A stretch of DNA of 64,000 bases from Mycobacterium lepraemurium (GCA_002291465.1 CP021238.1:806001-870000), one strand, 5' to 3'. Numbered from the stretch's first letter, positions 1-9,204 are shown. Notes: a model not told the origin generated them from the letters alone. Made by a program: numbers and translations.

Positions 1-501
1 CTGGTGGACATCGTGCCGAACATGGATCAGTCCGGGGCCAACCGGATTCACGCCTTCATGGTCGACCGGGTGGACTCAGGATTCGCCTCGCTCGACGAGG
101 TAGCCGACGCGATCGCCGAATACAACCCGCACCGGCCGCGGCCAACCGATCTGGAGGGCCTGACCACCAACCTGCGTCGCCGCGGCGATCGCTGGTATTG
201 GCACTGGGATCCGCAATTCATCAGCGGCACAGCGGCTTTCCCGCCGTTCGAGGTCACCGACCCGGATCGGATGCACGCGGCCGTCGAGGCGATCCTGCGA
301 GACGGCGTGCCCATCCTGCTGATCCGCGGCCAGATGAGCGACCTGGTCAGCCAGGAGCGCGCCGACGAGTTCCTGGCGCGCTTCCCCCAGGTCGAATTCA
401 CCGACGTGCGCGGGGCGGGGCACATGGTCGCCGGTGACCGCAACGACGTTTTCGCCGACGCCGTGCTGGATTTCCTCGCCCACCGCCTCGACGTCGAATG
501 A
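1..501 (+). CDS. Alpha/beta hydrolase, C-terminal part (cut by window start)
   Basis: The reading frame is open from the first base, so the true start lies outside the window and only about 166 C-terminal residues are present. The segment has the layout of the second half of an alpha/beta hydrolase: a cap-like region rich in Trp and Arg, then a strand followed by GQMSDLVS, which carries the likely catalytic acid, and near the end GAGHMVAGD, which supplies the catalytic His. The nucleophile elbow is not visible. Hydrolases of this epoxide hydrolase-like type act on small esters or epoxides in the cytosol; the substrate cannot be told. The stop at 499-501 is followed after about 80 bases by the next gene on the same strand. 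Confidence 0.7.
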   Translation: MVDIVPNMDQSGANRIHAFMVDRVDSGFASLDEVADAIAEYNPHRPRPTDLEGLTTNLRRRGDRWYWHWDPQFISGTAAFPPFEVTDPDRMHAAVEAILRDGVPILLIRGQMSDLVSQERADEFLARFPQVEFTDVRGAGHMVAGDRNDVFADAVLDFLAHRLDVE

Positions 502-583
502 ACCATGGGAAAGGCTGGGCGCCGGCCTCTTTCGGCCCGGCGGCGCTGCTACTATCTGCCGGGCGCAAGCGGAGGAGGGCGGC

Positions 584-1252
584 GTGACCGTGTCGTGGCT
601 GCGGGGGTCGGGGCTCGTCGGGGCGGTGTTGGTGGCCGCCACGGCGGTGGCGAAAACCGCGGGCGCGGCACCGCCTCCGGCTCTGCCGGCCCCGCCGCCG
701 TAGCCGGGCATCGGCGCCGATCACGAAAATGGCAGGTGCACAGCATGATTCGCCGCCCAGGGTTCCGACGGCAGCTACTACCTGATGACCAGTGGGCACT
801 GCGACGCGCACGACGGTGCGGAGTGGACGTACGGCAACGACGCCCCGCTGGGCAGGATCTCGGCCAGTGAACACGAGGGCGACAAGCGGGACGCCGCGAT
901 CATCCGGCTCGAGCTGAGCGTCGGCATGCCCGTCGGCGACGTCGGTGGCAGGTATCAGGTGCGGGATGTGTTGAGCCGCCCGCAGATTCAGGTCGGCATG
1001 CCGTTCTGCAAGATCGGGGCGCTCACCGGGGAGACGTGCGGTGCCATCAAGGGCGTCGCTGGCGACGTCGTCGAAGCCAGCGTGTTCAGCCTGGACGGCG
1101 ACAGCGGCAGCCCGGGGTTCGTGATGAATCCCGACGGCAGCGTGAGCGCGGTGGGCCTGTTGATGTCCTCGCCCGACGGGGACGACTACACCACCTACTT
1201 CATGCTGGTCAATCCGCTGCTGGACCGGTGGGGCTTGCGGATTCTGCCGTGA
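584..1252 (+). pseudogene. Secreted trypsin-like (S1) serine protease, two in-frame stops
   Basis: A GTG start at 584 is preceded by a strong GGAGGA site at 571-576. The predicted product has a signal peptide (hydrophobic stretch LVGAVLVAATAVA) and a mature protease of about 190 residues. The S1 triad is still readable: His in TSGHC, Asp in KRDAAIIRL and Ser in GDSGSPG. The frame contains TAG at 701-703, just after the signal peptide, and TGA at 746-748, where the family pattern CTAGF reads CTA-stop-F. No indel is needed to link the parts. With two stops this early, no active protease is expected unless the protein is restarted internally. It was probably an exported protease of the mycobacterial Rv1815 type, which is a resemblance only. 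Confidence 0.75.
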
Positions 1253-1383
1253 CGTTTGCGCATCTGGGGCATCGGGTATCCGCCGCACCGGCTTCGAACG
1301 CGTCGGCCCCGGGACCGTTGACGGGCTGCCGGCGCGGCCAACGGCAAGAGGCGGGCGGAACCAGCGACACGAAGGGAACAGTA

Positions 1384-1854
1384 GTGAAGCGTGGGACCGT
1401 AGTGGGAGTGGCCGGAGTGGCCCTGGTGATCGGGGCGAGCGCCGATTGTTCGAGCAACAAGTCGAACACCGGGGCGTCCGGTTCGTCGGGCGCGCCGGCA
1501 GCGGCGGCCCCGCAGCTCATCGTCGACGGTCAAACCCAGAACGTCAGCGGGCAGGTCACCTGCACCACCAACGGTGACACGACCACCATCGGCATCGGCG
1601 ACCCGACCGCCGGCCTGGGCGCCGTCGTCAGCAACGGCAATCCGCCCCTGGTGCATTCGGTCGGCTTGAGCACCGTCAACGGCGTCGCGCTCGGCTTCTC
1701 CGACGCCGCCCCGAATCAGGGCGGCAACGCCGGGGCCGCGGTGAACGTAAAGACGTGGGCGATCAAGGGCACCGCGACCGGCGTCGACATGAGCAACCCG
1801 CAGCAACCACAGCAGGTAACCAAGTCATTCGAGTTGGACGCAACCTGCCCGTAG
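1384..1854 (+). CDS. LpqH-like 19 kDa lipoprotein antigen family protein
   Basis: This 156-residue protein starts at GTG 1384. A basic N-terminus and hydrophobic segment precede Cys22, then a low-complexity Ser/Ala linker (SSNKSNTG onward) and the LpqH domain with NVSGQVTCTTN, GNPPLVHSVGL, TGVDMSNP and the terminal Cys. LpqH proteins are cell-envelope lipoproteins and TLR2 ligands. The oddity is the lipobox: the position before the acceptor Cys is Asp (SADC, codon GAT at 1444-1446), where Lgt and signal peptidase II substrates have Gly or Ala. Lipidation may therefore fail, and the protein could be released or left uncleaved. The frame is otherwise intact. It may be an LpqH paralogue rather than LpqH itself. 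Confidence 0.8.
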   Translation: MKRGTVVGVAGVALVIGASADCSSNKSNTGASGSSGAPAAAAPQLIVDGQTQNVSGQVTCTTNGDTTTIGIGDPTAGLGAVVSNGNPPLVHSVGLSTVNGVALGFSDAAPNQGGNAGAAVNVKTWAIKGTATGVDMSNPQQPQQVTKSFELDATCP

Positions 1855-1888
1855 TGCAGGCCGTCGGACACCCAAGGGGGACGCAGCT

Positions 1889-2725
1889 ATGTCAATGAAA
1901 CGTGTGGTCGGCGCCCCCGCGGTGGCGGCTGGCCTGGCCATCTCCGCGGCGACGCTGAACGCCGGGTCGGCCTACTCGGCTCCGCTTGACCCCCCGCCGC
2001 CGTGCCCGAACTGCCACGGTGGTGGTGGCGGTGCCGGCAACCCCGGCGGCCCGGGCGGTGGGCCCGGCGGCCAGCCGGCCGGGCCCGGGGGCGGCGCCGG
2101 CGGCCAGCATGCGGAGGCAACACCCCGCCGCAGAACGGCCCGAACAACCCACCACAGAACGGCCCCAACAACCCGCCGCAGGGCGGGCAGAACGAGCCCG
2201 GTGGCCAGTACCCGCCGAACCAGCACGGCCAGAACCCGCCGCAGAACGGGCAGAACCAGCCGTCCTACGACCACGACCAGAACCCGCCGACGCAGGGCGG
2301 ACCGACCAATGCGCCGCCGCCACCGGAGCGGCAGCGCTACGCGGCGCTGAACCCGCCCAACACCCAGCCGCCGCACCCGCCGTACGTCCCGCGTCACGAC
2401 GTCGTCACCGCCCAGATCGGCGGCCCGGCCGGTGCCGACGTCCAATTCAGCATCGTGGGCCGCGGCGCGCCCCCGCCGCCGCGCGAGCACGGCTACGGCT
2501 GGAACGACGGCCCGCCGCCGCACCACCCGCCGCCGAACTGGTACGGTCCGCTGCCTCTCGGTGGCTGGAACCGGCCGTGGGACGGACCGCCGCGTGACGT
2601 GGCGGTGGCGCGGGCCGACTTCGGGCCCTTACAGCTACAACACCTTTACCGTGATACCGGTTTTCAACTGGCAGTACGGCGGTTGGGGCTACTGGTTCTT
2701 CGGTGTGTGGGTGCCGCTGTACTGA
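1889..2725 (+). pseudogene. Exported proline/glycine-rich protein, two compensating frameshifts
   Basis: ATG 1889 follows AAGGGGGA at 1874-1881. The N-terminus is a clear signal peptide ending near SAYSAP, followed by Gly/Pro-rich sequence with CPNC. Near 2100-2115 the reading frame moves (one base lost) into a stretch of PPQNGPNN-type repeats and a PxxP-rich region. Near 2629 it moves back (one base gained, CCCTTAC where CCCTAC is expected) to give a Tyr/Trp-rich C-terminus, NTFTVIPVFNWQYGGWGYWFFG, stopping at 2723-2725. Read across both shifts the protein is about 278 residues. Proline-rich secreted proteins of this type are common in mycobacteria and have no assigned function. The aromatic tail looks like a conserved folded end, which supports the repaired reading. 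Confidence 0.65.
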
Positions 2726-2731
2726 TCCGCG

Positions 2732-3673
2732 TCACTGCGGGTGCGCCGCCACGTAGTCGGCGGCCGGGATCGGTGACGACGCGTCGTAACCGATGGGCAG
2801 CAACACGTCGCCCGCCGTCGTGAAGCAGTAGACGTCCCACCGCTAGTAGGCGGCGAAGGTTGCGGGGTCGGCGGCCATCAGCGCCGCATACTGGTCGACC
2901 GCGCGCACGTATTCGCTCGCGTGGTTGTAGGCGTAGATGGCGTGGTCCCGATCGGCGGCGAAACCGTTGGCCGCCAGGCAGCGGGCCGCGGCCAGGATGC
3001 TGTCGCGCGGCGAGTGGATGTCGCCGCCCTGCCCGTAGCCGGCGAAGGTCGGCGGCAGGAACTGCATCAGCCCCTGCGCGCCCGCGGTGCTCGCGCCGAC
3101 GATGCTGCCGAACCGCGTCTCGATGAAGTTGATCGCCCCCAGGTAGTTCCAGCCGACACCGGACTCCGCCTCGGCCTGGTGGTAGTAGCCGAGCAGCTCG
3201 TCGGCCGGGGCCGGCGGCTCGATTCGCCACGCCGGCGAGGTGTCTTGCACCGGAGTCAACGCGGTGAGCTGCCGGCGGGCGTCGATGTTGCGGTCGTAGA
3301 CGTCGATGAGCTCGGGCGGGATCCGCCCCCGCGCGGTCGCCTCCCACTCCGGATGGCGGGCGATGGCGCGGTAGGCCGCCTGTTCGCGGTGCGCGGCCGC
3401 CGTCAGGGCCGGCTCGGGCGTACCCGGATCGCGCAGGGCGCGCTCGTCGGCGACGAGGTCGTCGCCGAGCTGCGCCGGGTCGGAGGCCAGCCGCGGCTGC
3501 GCGCCACCGGGCGTGTCCGCGTCGGCGGGTACCATTCGCGACGCCGGCGCCAAGGGCGCGGCGGTCCGCGTCGCCGTTGGGCGCGGTGCGGCCGACGGAT
3601 GCGACGGCGAACAGCCGGCGAGCGCGACCAGGACCGCGGCGGCGACGAGCGGTGCGGTGCGCCGATTGCTCAC
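2732..3673 (-). pseudogene. Lytic transglycosylase-like lipoprotein with in-frame TAG
   Basis: The product begins with a lipoprotein signal (LVALAGCSPS, a good lipobox). After a linker it carries an SLT/goose-lysozyme-like domain with INFIETRFG, containing the expected catalytic Glu, then AGAQGLMQFLP and AYNHA. Such enzymes cleave the glycan strands of peptidoglycan outside the membrane. The frame has TAG at 2843-2845 after residue 276. Reading through it adds 36 residues (RWDVYCFTTAG, then GYDASSPIPAADYVAAHPQ) ending at TGA 2732-2734, which look like the native C-terminus. The catalytic domain lies before the stop, so a truncated enzyme might keep some activity. The upstream gene converges on it from the other strand. 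Confidence 0.75.
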
Positions 3674-3814
3674 GGTGAATCCTTAAGGCCGACGGGTTCA
3701 CAGCGAGGCTTTCGCATCCGGGCGCGACACAATCAATGCCGCGGCGGCGATCGATCGGGATTGGTCAGCGCCCGGGGCTTGTGACAACGCCGCGACACTC
3801 TCAAACTAGTTGAC

Positions 3815-4590
3815 ATGCGCGACCGCGAGACCATCGACGCGGAATTGCGGCGCATCGCCCTCGCGCGCCGATCGATTCACCGGCAAGGCGGTCAACCGTC
3901 ATCGCGCGAGGTCGACGAACGGCTCGGCGAGCTGCTGGCCCACAGCGCCGGCCAGGCCGTCCCCGACCAGGCGCCATCGCCGGAAACCGCGGCGGCCGCC
4001 ACGCCCCGCCGGCACGCCGGCGCGCTGCGCCCCGCCGGCACGCCGGCGCGCTGCGCCGCGCCGGCCTACTCGCGGCGTTGCCGCTGTCGCTGATCGCCGT
4101 CGCCGCCGCCGCGGTGATGATTTTCTTTGTCCACCAACGCGATTCGACGGCACCGGCGACCGAACCCGCGCCGTCGGCCGCGCTGCCCAAAGCGGCGGCG
4201 CCCAAGCCGCCCGCGCCGAGAATCGAGATGGCCGACATGGCGTTCATCACCGCGCTGAAGCACGAGGGCGTGCCGGTGCCCAGCCAGGACTACGTGATGA
4301 AGCAGGGGCACGCGGTGTGCGACTTTCTGGCCCAGCAACACAATTTCGCCGACGCCATCGGGTTCGTGCAGCGCTCGTCGATCTGGAACGCCGAGCAAAG
4401 CGCCGAAGCCACCGCCGGCGCCATCGTCGCCTACTGCCCGCAGTCGCAAGCCACCGCGGCCGACCTGACCGGCCCGGCCTATCAGAACACCCTCTCGGAT
4501 CTGCAGGCCATCGAGGGAAAGCTGCAGGGCATCGAGGGCGATCTAGAGGGAATTCAGCGGGACCTGGACAACATCCCGGGCCACCGGTAA
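3815..4590 (+). pseudogene. DUF732 membrane-anchored protein, frameshifted by a 26-bp duplication
   Basis: The first part (from ATG 3815) is a charged cytosolic N-terminus of about 65 residues. The second part, in another frame, holds a transmembrane segment (LIAVAAAAVMIFFVHQ), a Pro/Ala linker and a DUF732 domain with two Cys and the ending AIVAYCPQ, then a coiled-coil-like tail rich in Leu/Glu repeats. The frame change is explained by a perfect 26-base tandem duplication at 4004-4055. Removing one copy joins RRHAGAL directly to RRAGLLAALPLSL and restores one frame of about 249 residues. DUF732 proteins are small mycobacterial envelope proteins of unknown function. This is a recent lesion, since both copies are identical. 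Confidence 0.8.
4004..4055. repeat. Perfect 26-bp tandem duplication
   Basis: Bases 4004-4029 and 4030-4055 are identical (unit begins CCCCGCCGGCACGCC). The unit length is not a multiple of three, so it shifts the host DUF732 gene out of frame. The unit contains the inner repeat GCCGGC, which could favour replication slippage. Confidence 0.95.
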
Positions 4591-4697
4591 CCGTAGCCGG
4601 CGCGGAGCGGTTCGGTCATATCGCCGCAGCGCCACCGGTTTGCGGCATAAAGTCCCCTTCGTCCCGATGATTCTGCCGGCGCGCGACGGGGGAAATC

Positions 4698-5143
4698 ATG
4701 TTCGATGCAGTCCGCTGGCGTTTGTTGGCGGGCGCGATGGCCGTCGCTGTCACCGTCGCCGCATGCTGTGCGTCGTCCGAACCGGCGGATCCCTGCATGG
4801 TCGCCTCCAGTGCGGCAGACGAGTCGCAGGGCATGGATGCCATGGCGATGGCGACCGAGGCCTGTCCGCTGGCGCGGCTGACCGAGAACGATCCCGACCC
4901 GCCGTTGTATCCCTACCTCGGAAGCGCGCATTGGCACGTGCCCTTGGCGCAGCAGTATTTCGATCAGGGCTTGCGCTTCTACTTCGGCTTCAACAACCGC
5001 GAGGGAACGGCTGGGCGTACTACGGGCTACTGGAGATCGCCACCCGGGACGGCTCCCCACCGGAGGTCGTCAAGGCAGCCGACGCCGAACTGGCTCGGCA
5101 CTGGTTCGGCGGCACCGGCTACCGAAACCTCGATCGCCTCTAG
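4698..5143 (+). pseudogene. Remnant of a TPR-type lipoprotein with a large internal deletion
   Basis: The 5' part encodes an N-terminal signal with a Cys pair (VTVAACCASS), a segment with LYPYLGSAHWHVP, and LAQQYFDQGLRFYFGFNNRE, which is the opening of a family of TPR proteins that are usually 500 residues or more. Right after FNNRE the frame changes, and the sequence continues as GWAYYGLLEIATRDG to a C-terminus RHWFGGTGYRNLDRL ending at 5143. The TPR body that should separate these parts is missing, so a deletion, probably over 1 kb, fused the ends near 5008. The family assignment rests on the QYFDQGLR...GFNNRE motif and is moderate. No function is expected to remain. Confidence 0.6.
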
Positions 5144-5224
5144 GCCGCGCCTGAAGGGTGTGCGAACCCGAAGCCGTTGCGGGGCAAGGCAATCGAAGGT
5201 CGCCCGAAGGCGACCGATGCTGCG

Positions 5225-5296
5225 AGCCCCCTGTCAGGATTGAACTGACGACCGCTCGCTTACAAGGCGAGTGCTCTACCACTGAGCTAAGGAGGC
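5225..5296 (-). tRNA. tRNA-Thr (anticodon TGT)
   Basis: On the minus strand this 72-nt sequence folds as a cloverleaf: acceptor stem GCCTCCT paired with AGGGGGC, D arm with AGCTCAGTGGTAGAGC, anticodon stem CTCGC/GCGAG enclosing CTTGTAA with anticodon TGT, and a T arm with GTTCAATCC. The 3' CCA is not encoded. It reads ACA threonine codons. No change suggesting stop-codon suppression is seen in the anticodon. Confidence 0.93.
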
Positions 5297-5325
5297 GGGG
5301 TAAAACCGGACCCCAGCCTAATCGC

Positions 5326-5979
5326 TCACTCGTCAGTGTCGATCACGCGTGCCGATCGCACCGCGCGCGACGACGGGCGCCGCCGGCCCGGCAACGGGAT
5401 CCGGTCGGCGATGTTGCTCAGCGGGTTGACCACCATGGTCAGCGCGACGACGGCGTCCTGCAACGTGGCGATCGCGGGCTCGAGCGCCTCCATCCCGGGC
5501 GTAAACCGCGCCAGGGTGTCGGCGACGTCGGCGAGCTGGTCCAGCGGCCCGTGCTTGGAGGTCAGTTTGTCGATGAGCCCGCCCTCGGCCAGCAGCCTGT
5601 CGGCCAGCCCGCCGGGCTGTAGGGTGCGTTGCAGGGCGCCGCCCTCGGCGGTCAACCGGTCCAGCAGGCCGCCCTCGCTGGTCAGCATGTCGACCACCCT
5701 GCCCGGGCGCAGCAAACGGTCGAGCGGCCCGTCCGGCGCCACCGCCCGGCCCAGCGGCGCGTCGTCGAGCAGCCGGGCCAGCCGGTTGGCCCGGACGATC
5801 GCGTCGTCAATGCCCAGCATCGACGTCATCGCGTTGGTGCCGGCGGTGCCGCTGTCGCCCAGCGCCCGCTTCGCCACGTCGACGGCCGCGCTGGCCACGC
5901 TCAGACCCGCGTCCGCCGCGGCCAGCCCCGCCCGGGCCGGAGCGGTCGCGGCCGACACGATGTTCTTGGCGAGGTTCAT
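5326..5979 (-). CDS. Conserved hypothetical protein, Rv0756c-like, divergent from phoP
   Basis: The 217-residue protein begins MNLAKNIVSAATAPARAG. Its middle is built of loose repeats of about 14 residues around the pattern GGLxDRL (GGLLDRLTAEGG, GGLADRLLAEGG, GGLIDKLTSKHG), then an amphipathic segment with a hydrophobic patch (VVALTMVVNPLSNIADRIPLPG) and a basic tail. Such Leu-spaced repeats suggest helical membrane-surface binding, but no enzyme motif is visible. Its position directly beside phoP and its orientation match Rv0756c of M. tuberculosis, a protein of unknown function. It is intact and shares a 157-base divergent region with phoP, in which I see no clear operator. Confidence 0.8.
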   Translation of the reverse strand: MNLAKNIVSAATAPARAGLAAADAGLSVASAAVDVAKRALGDSGTAGTNAMTSMLGIDDAIVRANRLARLLDDAPLGRAVAPDGPLDRLLRPGRVVDMLTSEGGLLDRLTAEGGALQRTLQPGGLADRLLAEGGLIDKLTSKHGPLDQLADVADTLARFTPGMEALEPAIATLQDAVVALTMVVNPLSNIADRIPLPGRRRPSSRAVRSARVIDTDE

Positions 5980-6136
5980 TCTCCGAGTCTATGCACGATG
6001 AGGCCCGGAAACCCCGATCCGTCCCAAGGCAATGCGATGATTCCTGGCTGACTACAATCAGTCCTTTGGCACTGAGCTCGCAGGAATCACACAACCTTTC
6101 CATAGCAAACGTTCAAGCAAGGGACACCAGCACCTC

Positions 6137-6856
6137 ATGACATCGGCCACCCTCACTGACGCCAAACCGGAGGCCCGCGTTCTCGTCGTCGACGACGAGG
6201 CCAACATCGTCGAACTGCTCTCGGTGAGCCTGAAATTCCAGGGGTTCGAGGTCCACACCGCCACCAACGGCGCGCAAGCCCTGGACCGTGCGCGCGAGGC
6301 CCGTCCCAACGCGGTGATCCTGGACGTGATGATGCCCGGCATGGACGGGTTCGGGGTGCTGCGCCGGCTGCGCGCCGACGGCATCGACGCGCCCGCGTTG
6401 TTCCTGACGGCCCGAGACTCCTTGCAGGACAAGATCGCCGGACTGACCCTGGGCGGCGACGACTACGTGACCAAACCGTTCAGCCTGGAAGAGGTGGTCG
6501 CCCGGCTGCGGGTCATCCTGCGGCGCGCCGGCAAGGGCGGGGCCGAACCACGCAGCGCCCGACTGACTTTCGCCGACATCGAACTCGACGAGGAAACCCA
6601 CGAAGTGTGGAAGGCCGGTCAACCGGTCTCGCTGTCGCCGACCGAATTCACGCTGCTGCGCTACTTTGTCATCAATGCGGGCACGGTGTTGAGCAAGCCG
6701 AAGATCCTCGACCACGTGTGGCGCTACGACTTCGGAGGTGACGTCAATGTCGTCGAGTCCTACGTGTCGTACCTGCGCCGCAAGATCGACACCGGCGAGA
6801 AGCGGCTGCTGCACACGCTGCGCGGCGTCGGCTATGTGCTGCGGGAACCGCGCTGA
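6137..6856 (+). CDS. phoP: Response regulator PhoP
   Basis: This 239-residue OmpR-family regulator has a receiver domain with the acidic pair VVDDE (residues 18-21), phospho-acceptor Asp63 in VILDVMMPG and Lys113 in DDYVTKPF, followed by a winged-helix DNA-binding domain ending GVGYVLREPR. Outside a short variable N-terminus it is almost identical to M. tuberculosis PhoP. PhoP with PhoR controls lipid, ESX-1 secretion and pH-adaptation genes. The phoR gene follows 40 bases downstream and is probably cotranscribed. ATG 6137 follows AAGGGA. The 157-base upstream region is where PhoP autoregulates in relatives, but I could not place its direct-repeat boxes with confidence. Confidence 0.97.
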   Translation: MTSATLTDAKPEARVLVVDDEANIVELLSVSLKFQGFEVHTATNGAQALDRAREARPNAVILDVMMPGMDGFGVLRRLRADGIDAPALFLTARDSLQDKIAGLTLGGDDYVTKPFSLEEVVARLRVILRRAGKGGAEPRSARLTFADIELDEETHEVWKAGQPVSLSPTEFTLLRYFVINAGTVLSKPKILDHVWRYDFGGDVNVVESYVSYLRRKIDTGEKRLLHTLRGVGYVLREPR

Positions 6857-6896
6857 GCGCGCGCTCGGCCACCGGCGGTAGCGAGGAATCGGTCAG

Positions 6897-8333
6897 ATGG
6901 CGGTGACAAGGCCTCGACGCGGACTACCCCTGCGGGTGGGGCTGGTCGCCGCCACCCTGGCCCTGGTCGCCTGCGGTCTGGCCGTCTCCGGCATCGCAGT
7001 CACGTCGATCCTGCGGCACAGCCTGGTCAGCCGCATCGACTCCACCCTGCTCGACGCCTCCCGCGGCTGGGCGCAGGCACCGCGGCGCCAGTCGTCCTCG
7101 GCCTACGAAAGCCCGGACCCGGGCCGCCCACCGTCGAAGTTCTACGTGCGCGGCGTCAGCACCGACGGGACCCCGTTCACCGCCATCAACGACCACAACG
7201 CCGAACCGGCGCTGCCCGCCGACAACGACGTCGGACCCAATCCGACGACGTTGCCCTCGGTGAACGGTTCGGACATCCAGTGGCGCGCCGTGTCGGTGCG
7301 CGGCCCGCACGGGCTGACCACGGTGGCCATCGACCTGTCCGACGTCCAGCACACCGTCAGCTCGCTGGTCTGGCTGCAGATCGGCATCGGGGTCGCGGTG
7401 CAGGCCGTGGTGGGCATCGCCAGCTTCGCGGTGGTGCAGCGCAGCCTGCGGCCGCTGGTCGAAGTCGAACAGACCGCCGCGGCGATCGCCGCCGGCCAGC
7501 TGGATCGCCGTGTGCCGGAACGTGATCCGCGCACCGAGGTGGGCCGGCTGTCGCTCGCGCTCAACGGCATGCTTGCGCAGATCCAGCAGGCGCTGGCGTC
7601 CTTGGAGTCTTCGGCCGAAAAAGCCCGCGGCTCCGAGGACCGGATGCGGCGCTTCATCACCGACGCCAGCCACGAGCTGCGCACCCCGCTGACCACCATC
7701 CGGGGATTCGCCGAACTGTATCGTCAGGGCGCGGCCCGCGACGTCGCGATGTTGTTGTCGCGCATCGAAAGTGAGGCCTCGCGGATGGGCCTGCTGGTCG
7801 ACGACCTGCTGCTGCTGGCCCGGCTGGACGTGCAGCGGCCGCTGGAACACCACCGGGTGGACCTGCTGGCGCTGGCCAGCGACGCCGTGCACGACGCGCA
7901 GGCGATGGACCCCAAGCGCACCATCACCCTGGAGGTCCTCGACGGCCCCGGCACCCCGGAGGTGTTCGGCGACGAGCCCCGCATCCGGCAGGTGCTGGGC
8001 AACCAGATCGCCAATGCCCTGCAGCACACGCCGGAAAGCGCCGACGTCACGGTGCGGGTGGGCACCGATGGCGACGACGCGGTCCTCGAGGTCGCCGACC
8101 GGGGTCCCGGAATGAACGAGCAGGACGCGTCGCGGGTGTTCGAGCGGTTCTACCGCACCGACTCGTCGCGGACGCGGGCCAGCGGCGGCACCGGGCTGGG
8201 GCTGTCTATCGTCGAGTCGCTGGTGCGCGCGCACGGCGGCACCGTCGGCGTGACGACCGCGCCCGGCCAGGGCTGCTGCTTCCGGGTGACGTTGCCGCGG
8301 ATCAGCGACGTGCCCGCGGTTCAGGCGAGCTGA
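6897..8333 (+). CDS. phoR: Sensor histidine kinase PhoR
   Basis: The 478-residue kinase has an N-terminal transmembrane helix (about residues 12-36), an extracytoplasmic loop of some 120 residues, a second helix around residues 158-178, a HAMP domain, and a HisKA box HELRTPLTT with the phosphorylated His259. The ATPase domain shows NALQHT (N box), DRGPGM (G1), FERFYR (F box) and GGTGLGL (G2). It is the partner of the upstream PhoP. All catalytic boxes are present. ATG 6897 follows GAGGAA. The 3' end overlaps the end of the convergent HIT gene by 13 bases, leaving no room for a conventional terminator between them. Confidence 0.96.
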   Translation: MAVTRPRRGLPLRVGLVAATLALVACGLAVSGIAVTSILRHSLVSRIDSTLLDASRGWAQAPRRQSSSAYESPDPGRPPSKFYVRGVSTDGTPFTAINDHNAEPALPADNDVGPNPTTLPSVNGSDIQWRAVSVRGPHGLTTVAIDLSDVQHTVSSLVWLQIGIGVAVQAVVGIASFAVVQRSLRPLVEVEQTAAAIAAGQLDRRVPERDPRTEVGRLSLALNGMLAQIQQALASLESSAEKARGSEDRMRRFITDASHELRTPLTTIRGFAELYRQGAARDVAMLLSRIESEASRMGLLVDDLLLLARLDVQRPLEHHRVDLLALASDAVHDAQAMDPKRTITLEVLDGPGTPEVFGDEPRIRQVLGNQIANALQHTPESADVTVRVGTDGDDAVLEVADRGPGMNEQDASRVFERFYRTDSSRTRASGGTGLGLSIVESLVRAHGGTVGVTTAPGQGCCFRVTLPRISDVPAVQAS

Positions 8334-8725
8334 GCCAGGGCCGCCTTGATCTTGGCCTGGGCCTCGTCCAGGGACTCTGGGGACGGGTTGCGGTCCACGT
8401 TGGCGAACCCGAAGTCGCTGAGGCTGCGGGTGGGGAAGACGTGCACGTGCAGGTGCGGCACCTCCAGCCCGGCGATGATCAGGCCGGACCGTTCGGTCCG
8501 GAACGCCTTGCACACGGCCTTGCCGATCAGCTGGCTGACACCCATCACCCGGTTGAAGGCCGCGCTGTCCACGTCCTGCCAGTTGTCGATCTCCTCGCGC
8601 GGCAGCACCAGCGTGTGGCCCTGCGTCATCGGCTCGATCGTCAGGAACGCGACGACGTCGTCGTCCTCGTAGACGAAGCGGCCGGGGAGTTCGCGGTTGA
8701 TGATCTTGGTGAAGATCGACGCCAT
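8321..8725 (-). CDS. HIT-family nucleotide hydrolase/transferase (Rv0759c-like)
   Basis: The 134-residue protein carries the histidine triad HLHVHV (about residues 91-96), preceded by GLEVPH, and an N-terminal part typical of the HINT/HIT fold ([11 protein letters not shown]...[15 protein letters not shown]). HIT proteins hydrolyse nucleoside phosphoramidates, AMP-lysine type adducts or dinucleoside polyphosphates in the cytosol; the exact substrate is not set by the sequence. Length is normal for the family and no lesion is seen. It converges on phoR with a short overlap of coding ends, the same arrangement as in M. tuberculosis. Confidence 0.9.
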   Translation of the reverse strand: MASIFTKIINRELPGRFVYEDDDVVAFLTIEPMTQGHTLVLPREEIDNWQDVDSAAFNRVMGVSQLIGKAVCKAFRTERSGLIIAGLEVPHLHVHVFPTRSLSDFGFANVDRNPSPESLDEAQAKIKAALAQLA

Positions 8726-8759
8726 GGGCCCAGCATAGGTGCGCCGGATTCGGCGCGGC

Positions 8760-9183
8760 TCACGACTCCTGGCCGAACTGCATCATGTCCAGGCTCCAGT
8801 ACCCGCGCATGTTGGTGATCAGCCCCGCCTTGTCGACCTTGTAGGTGAACACCCCGCGTACCGAGCTGGTGATGCCGCCGTCGAACCTGCTGTTGAGCAC
8901 CAGGATGTGGGCGATCTCGTCGGGCGACGACGACGGGAAGGTCTCCTCGCAGGTGATGGAGAGCTGGTTGGCCGCGATGTTGGCGTCGAAGAACGCGCCG
9001 ACGGCCTCCTTGCCGCGGACCCCGGTGCCGTCCGGGTTGGTGACGGACTTGCCGATCGGGTCCTCGATGACGACTTCGTCGGACATCAACGCCAGCCAGC
9101 CCGGCCCGGTCGTGCGCCTGCACGCACCGCCACGAGGCCTGCGACGCGGCCAGCGCCGGGGATGCCGCTGCGGTTTCGGTCAT
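8760..9183 (-). pseudogene. SnoaL/ketosteroid isomerase-like protein (Rv0760c-like), frameshifted
   Basis: From ATG 9183 the frame encodes an N-terminal helix (AASQASWRCVQAHDRAG) that matches the start of Rv0760c. It then runs out of frame because one extra base, probably a C, lies near 9100. Without it the protein continues as WLALMSDEVVIEDPIGKSVTNP to the stop at 8760, giving about 140 residues, the usual length. The downstream part (109 residues) could only be made from an internal TTG or ATG near 9086-9089, lacking the first helix of the cone-shaped fold. Rv0760c relatives bind steroid-like ligands. The location beside adhB and P450 genes fits a role in lipid or sterol oxidation. Confidence 0.7.
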
Positions 9184-9204
9184 CTGTACTCCTGATGTTG
9201 CGCA

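Noticed and set aside
398..1288. Long open frame on the minus strand over the S1 protease
   Set aside because: It is a GC-rich shadow frame with Arg/His/Pro-rich, non-protein-like composition, and the plus frame has clear protease motifs.
2140..2260. CRISPR-like short repeats (CCGCAGAACGGCC units)
   Set aside because: They are codon-level PPQNGPN repeats of a proline-rich protein, without equal spacers or cas genes.
4004..4055. Insertion sequence or target-site duplication
   Set aside because: The two 26-base copies are directly adjacent with nothing between them, so it is a tandem duplication. No transposase gene occurs in the window.
5326..5979. PE/PPE or coiled-coil surface protein
   Set aside because: The Rv0756c-like protein has Leu-spaced repeats but no PE/PPE N-terminus and no SVP or GGxGG pattern.
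5980..6136. PhoP autoregulatory direct repeats upstream of phoP
   Set aside because: No pair of boxes close to the known PhoP repeat could be aligned by eye.
6924..8513. 529-codon minus-strand frame opposite phoR
   Set aside because: It mirrors phoR codons, is rich in Arg/Gln/His, has no domain, and phoR is unmistakable.
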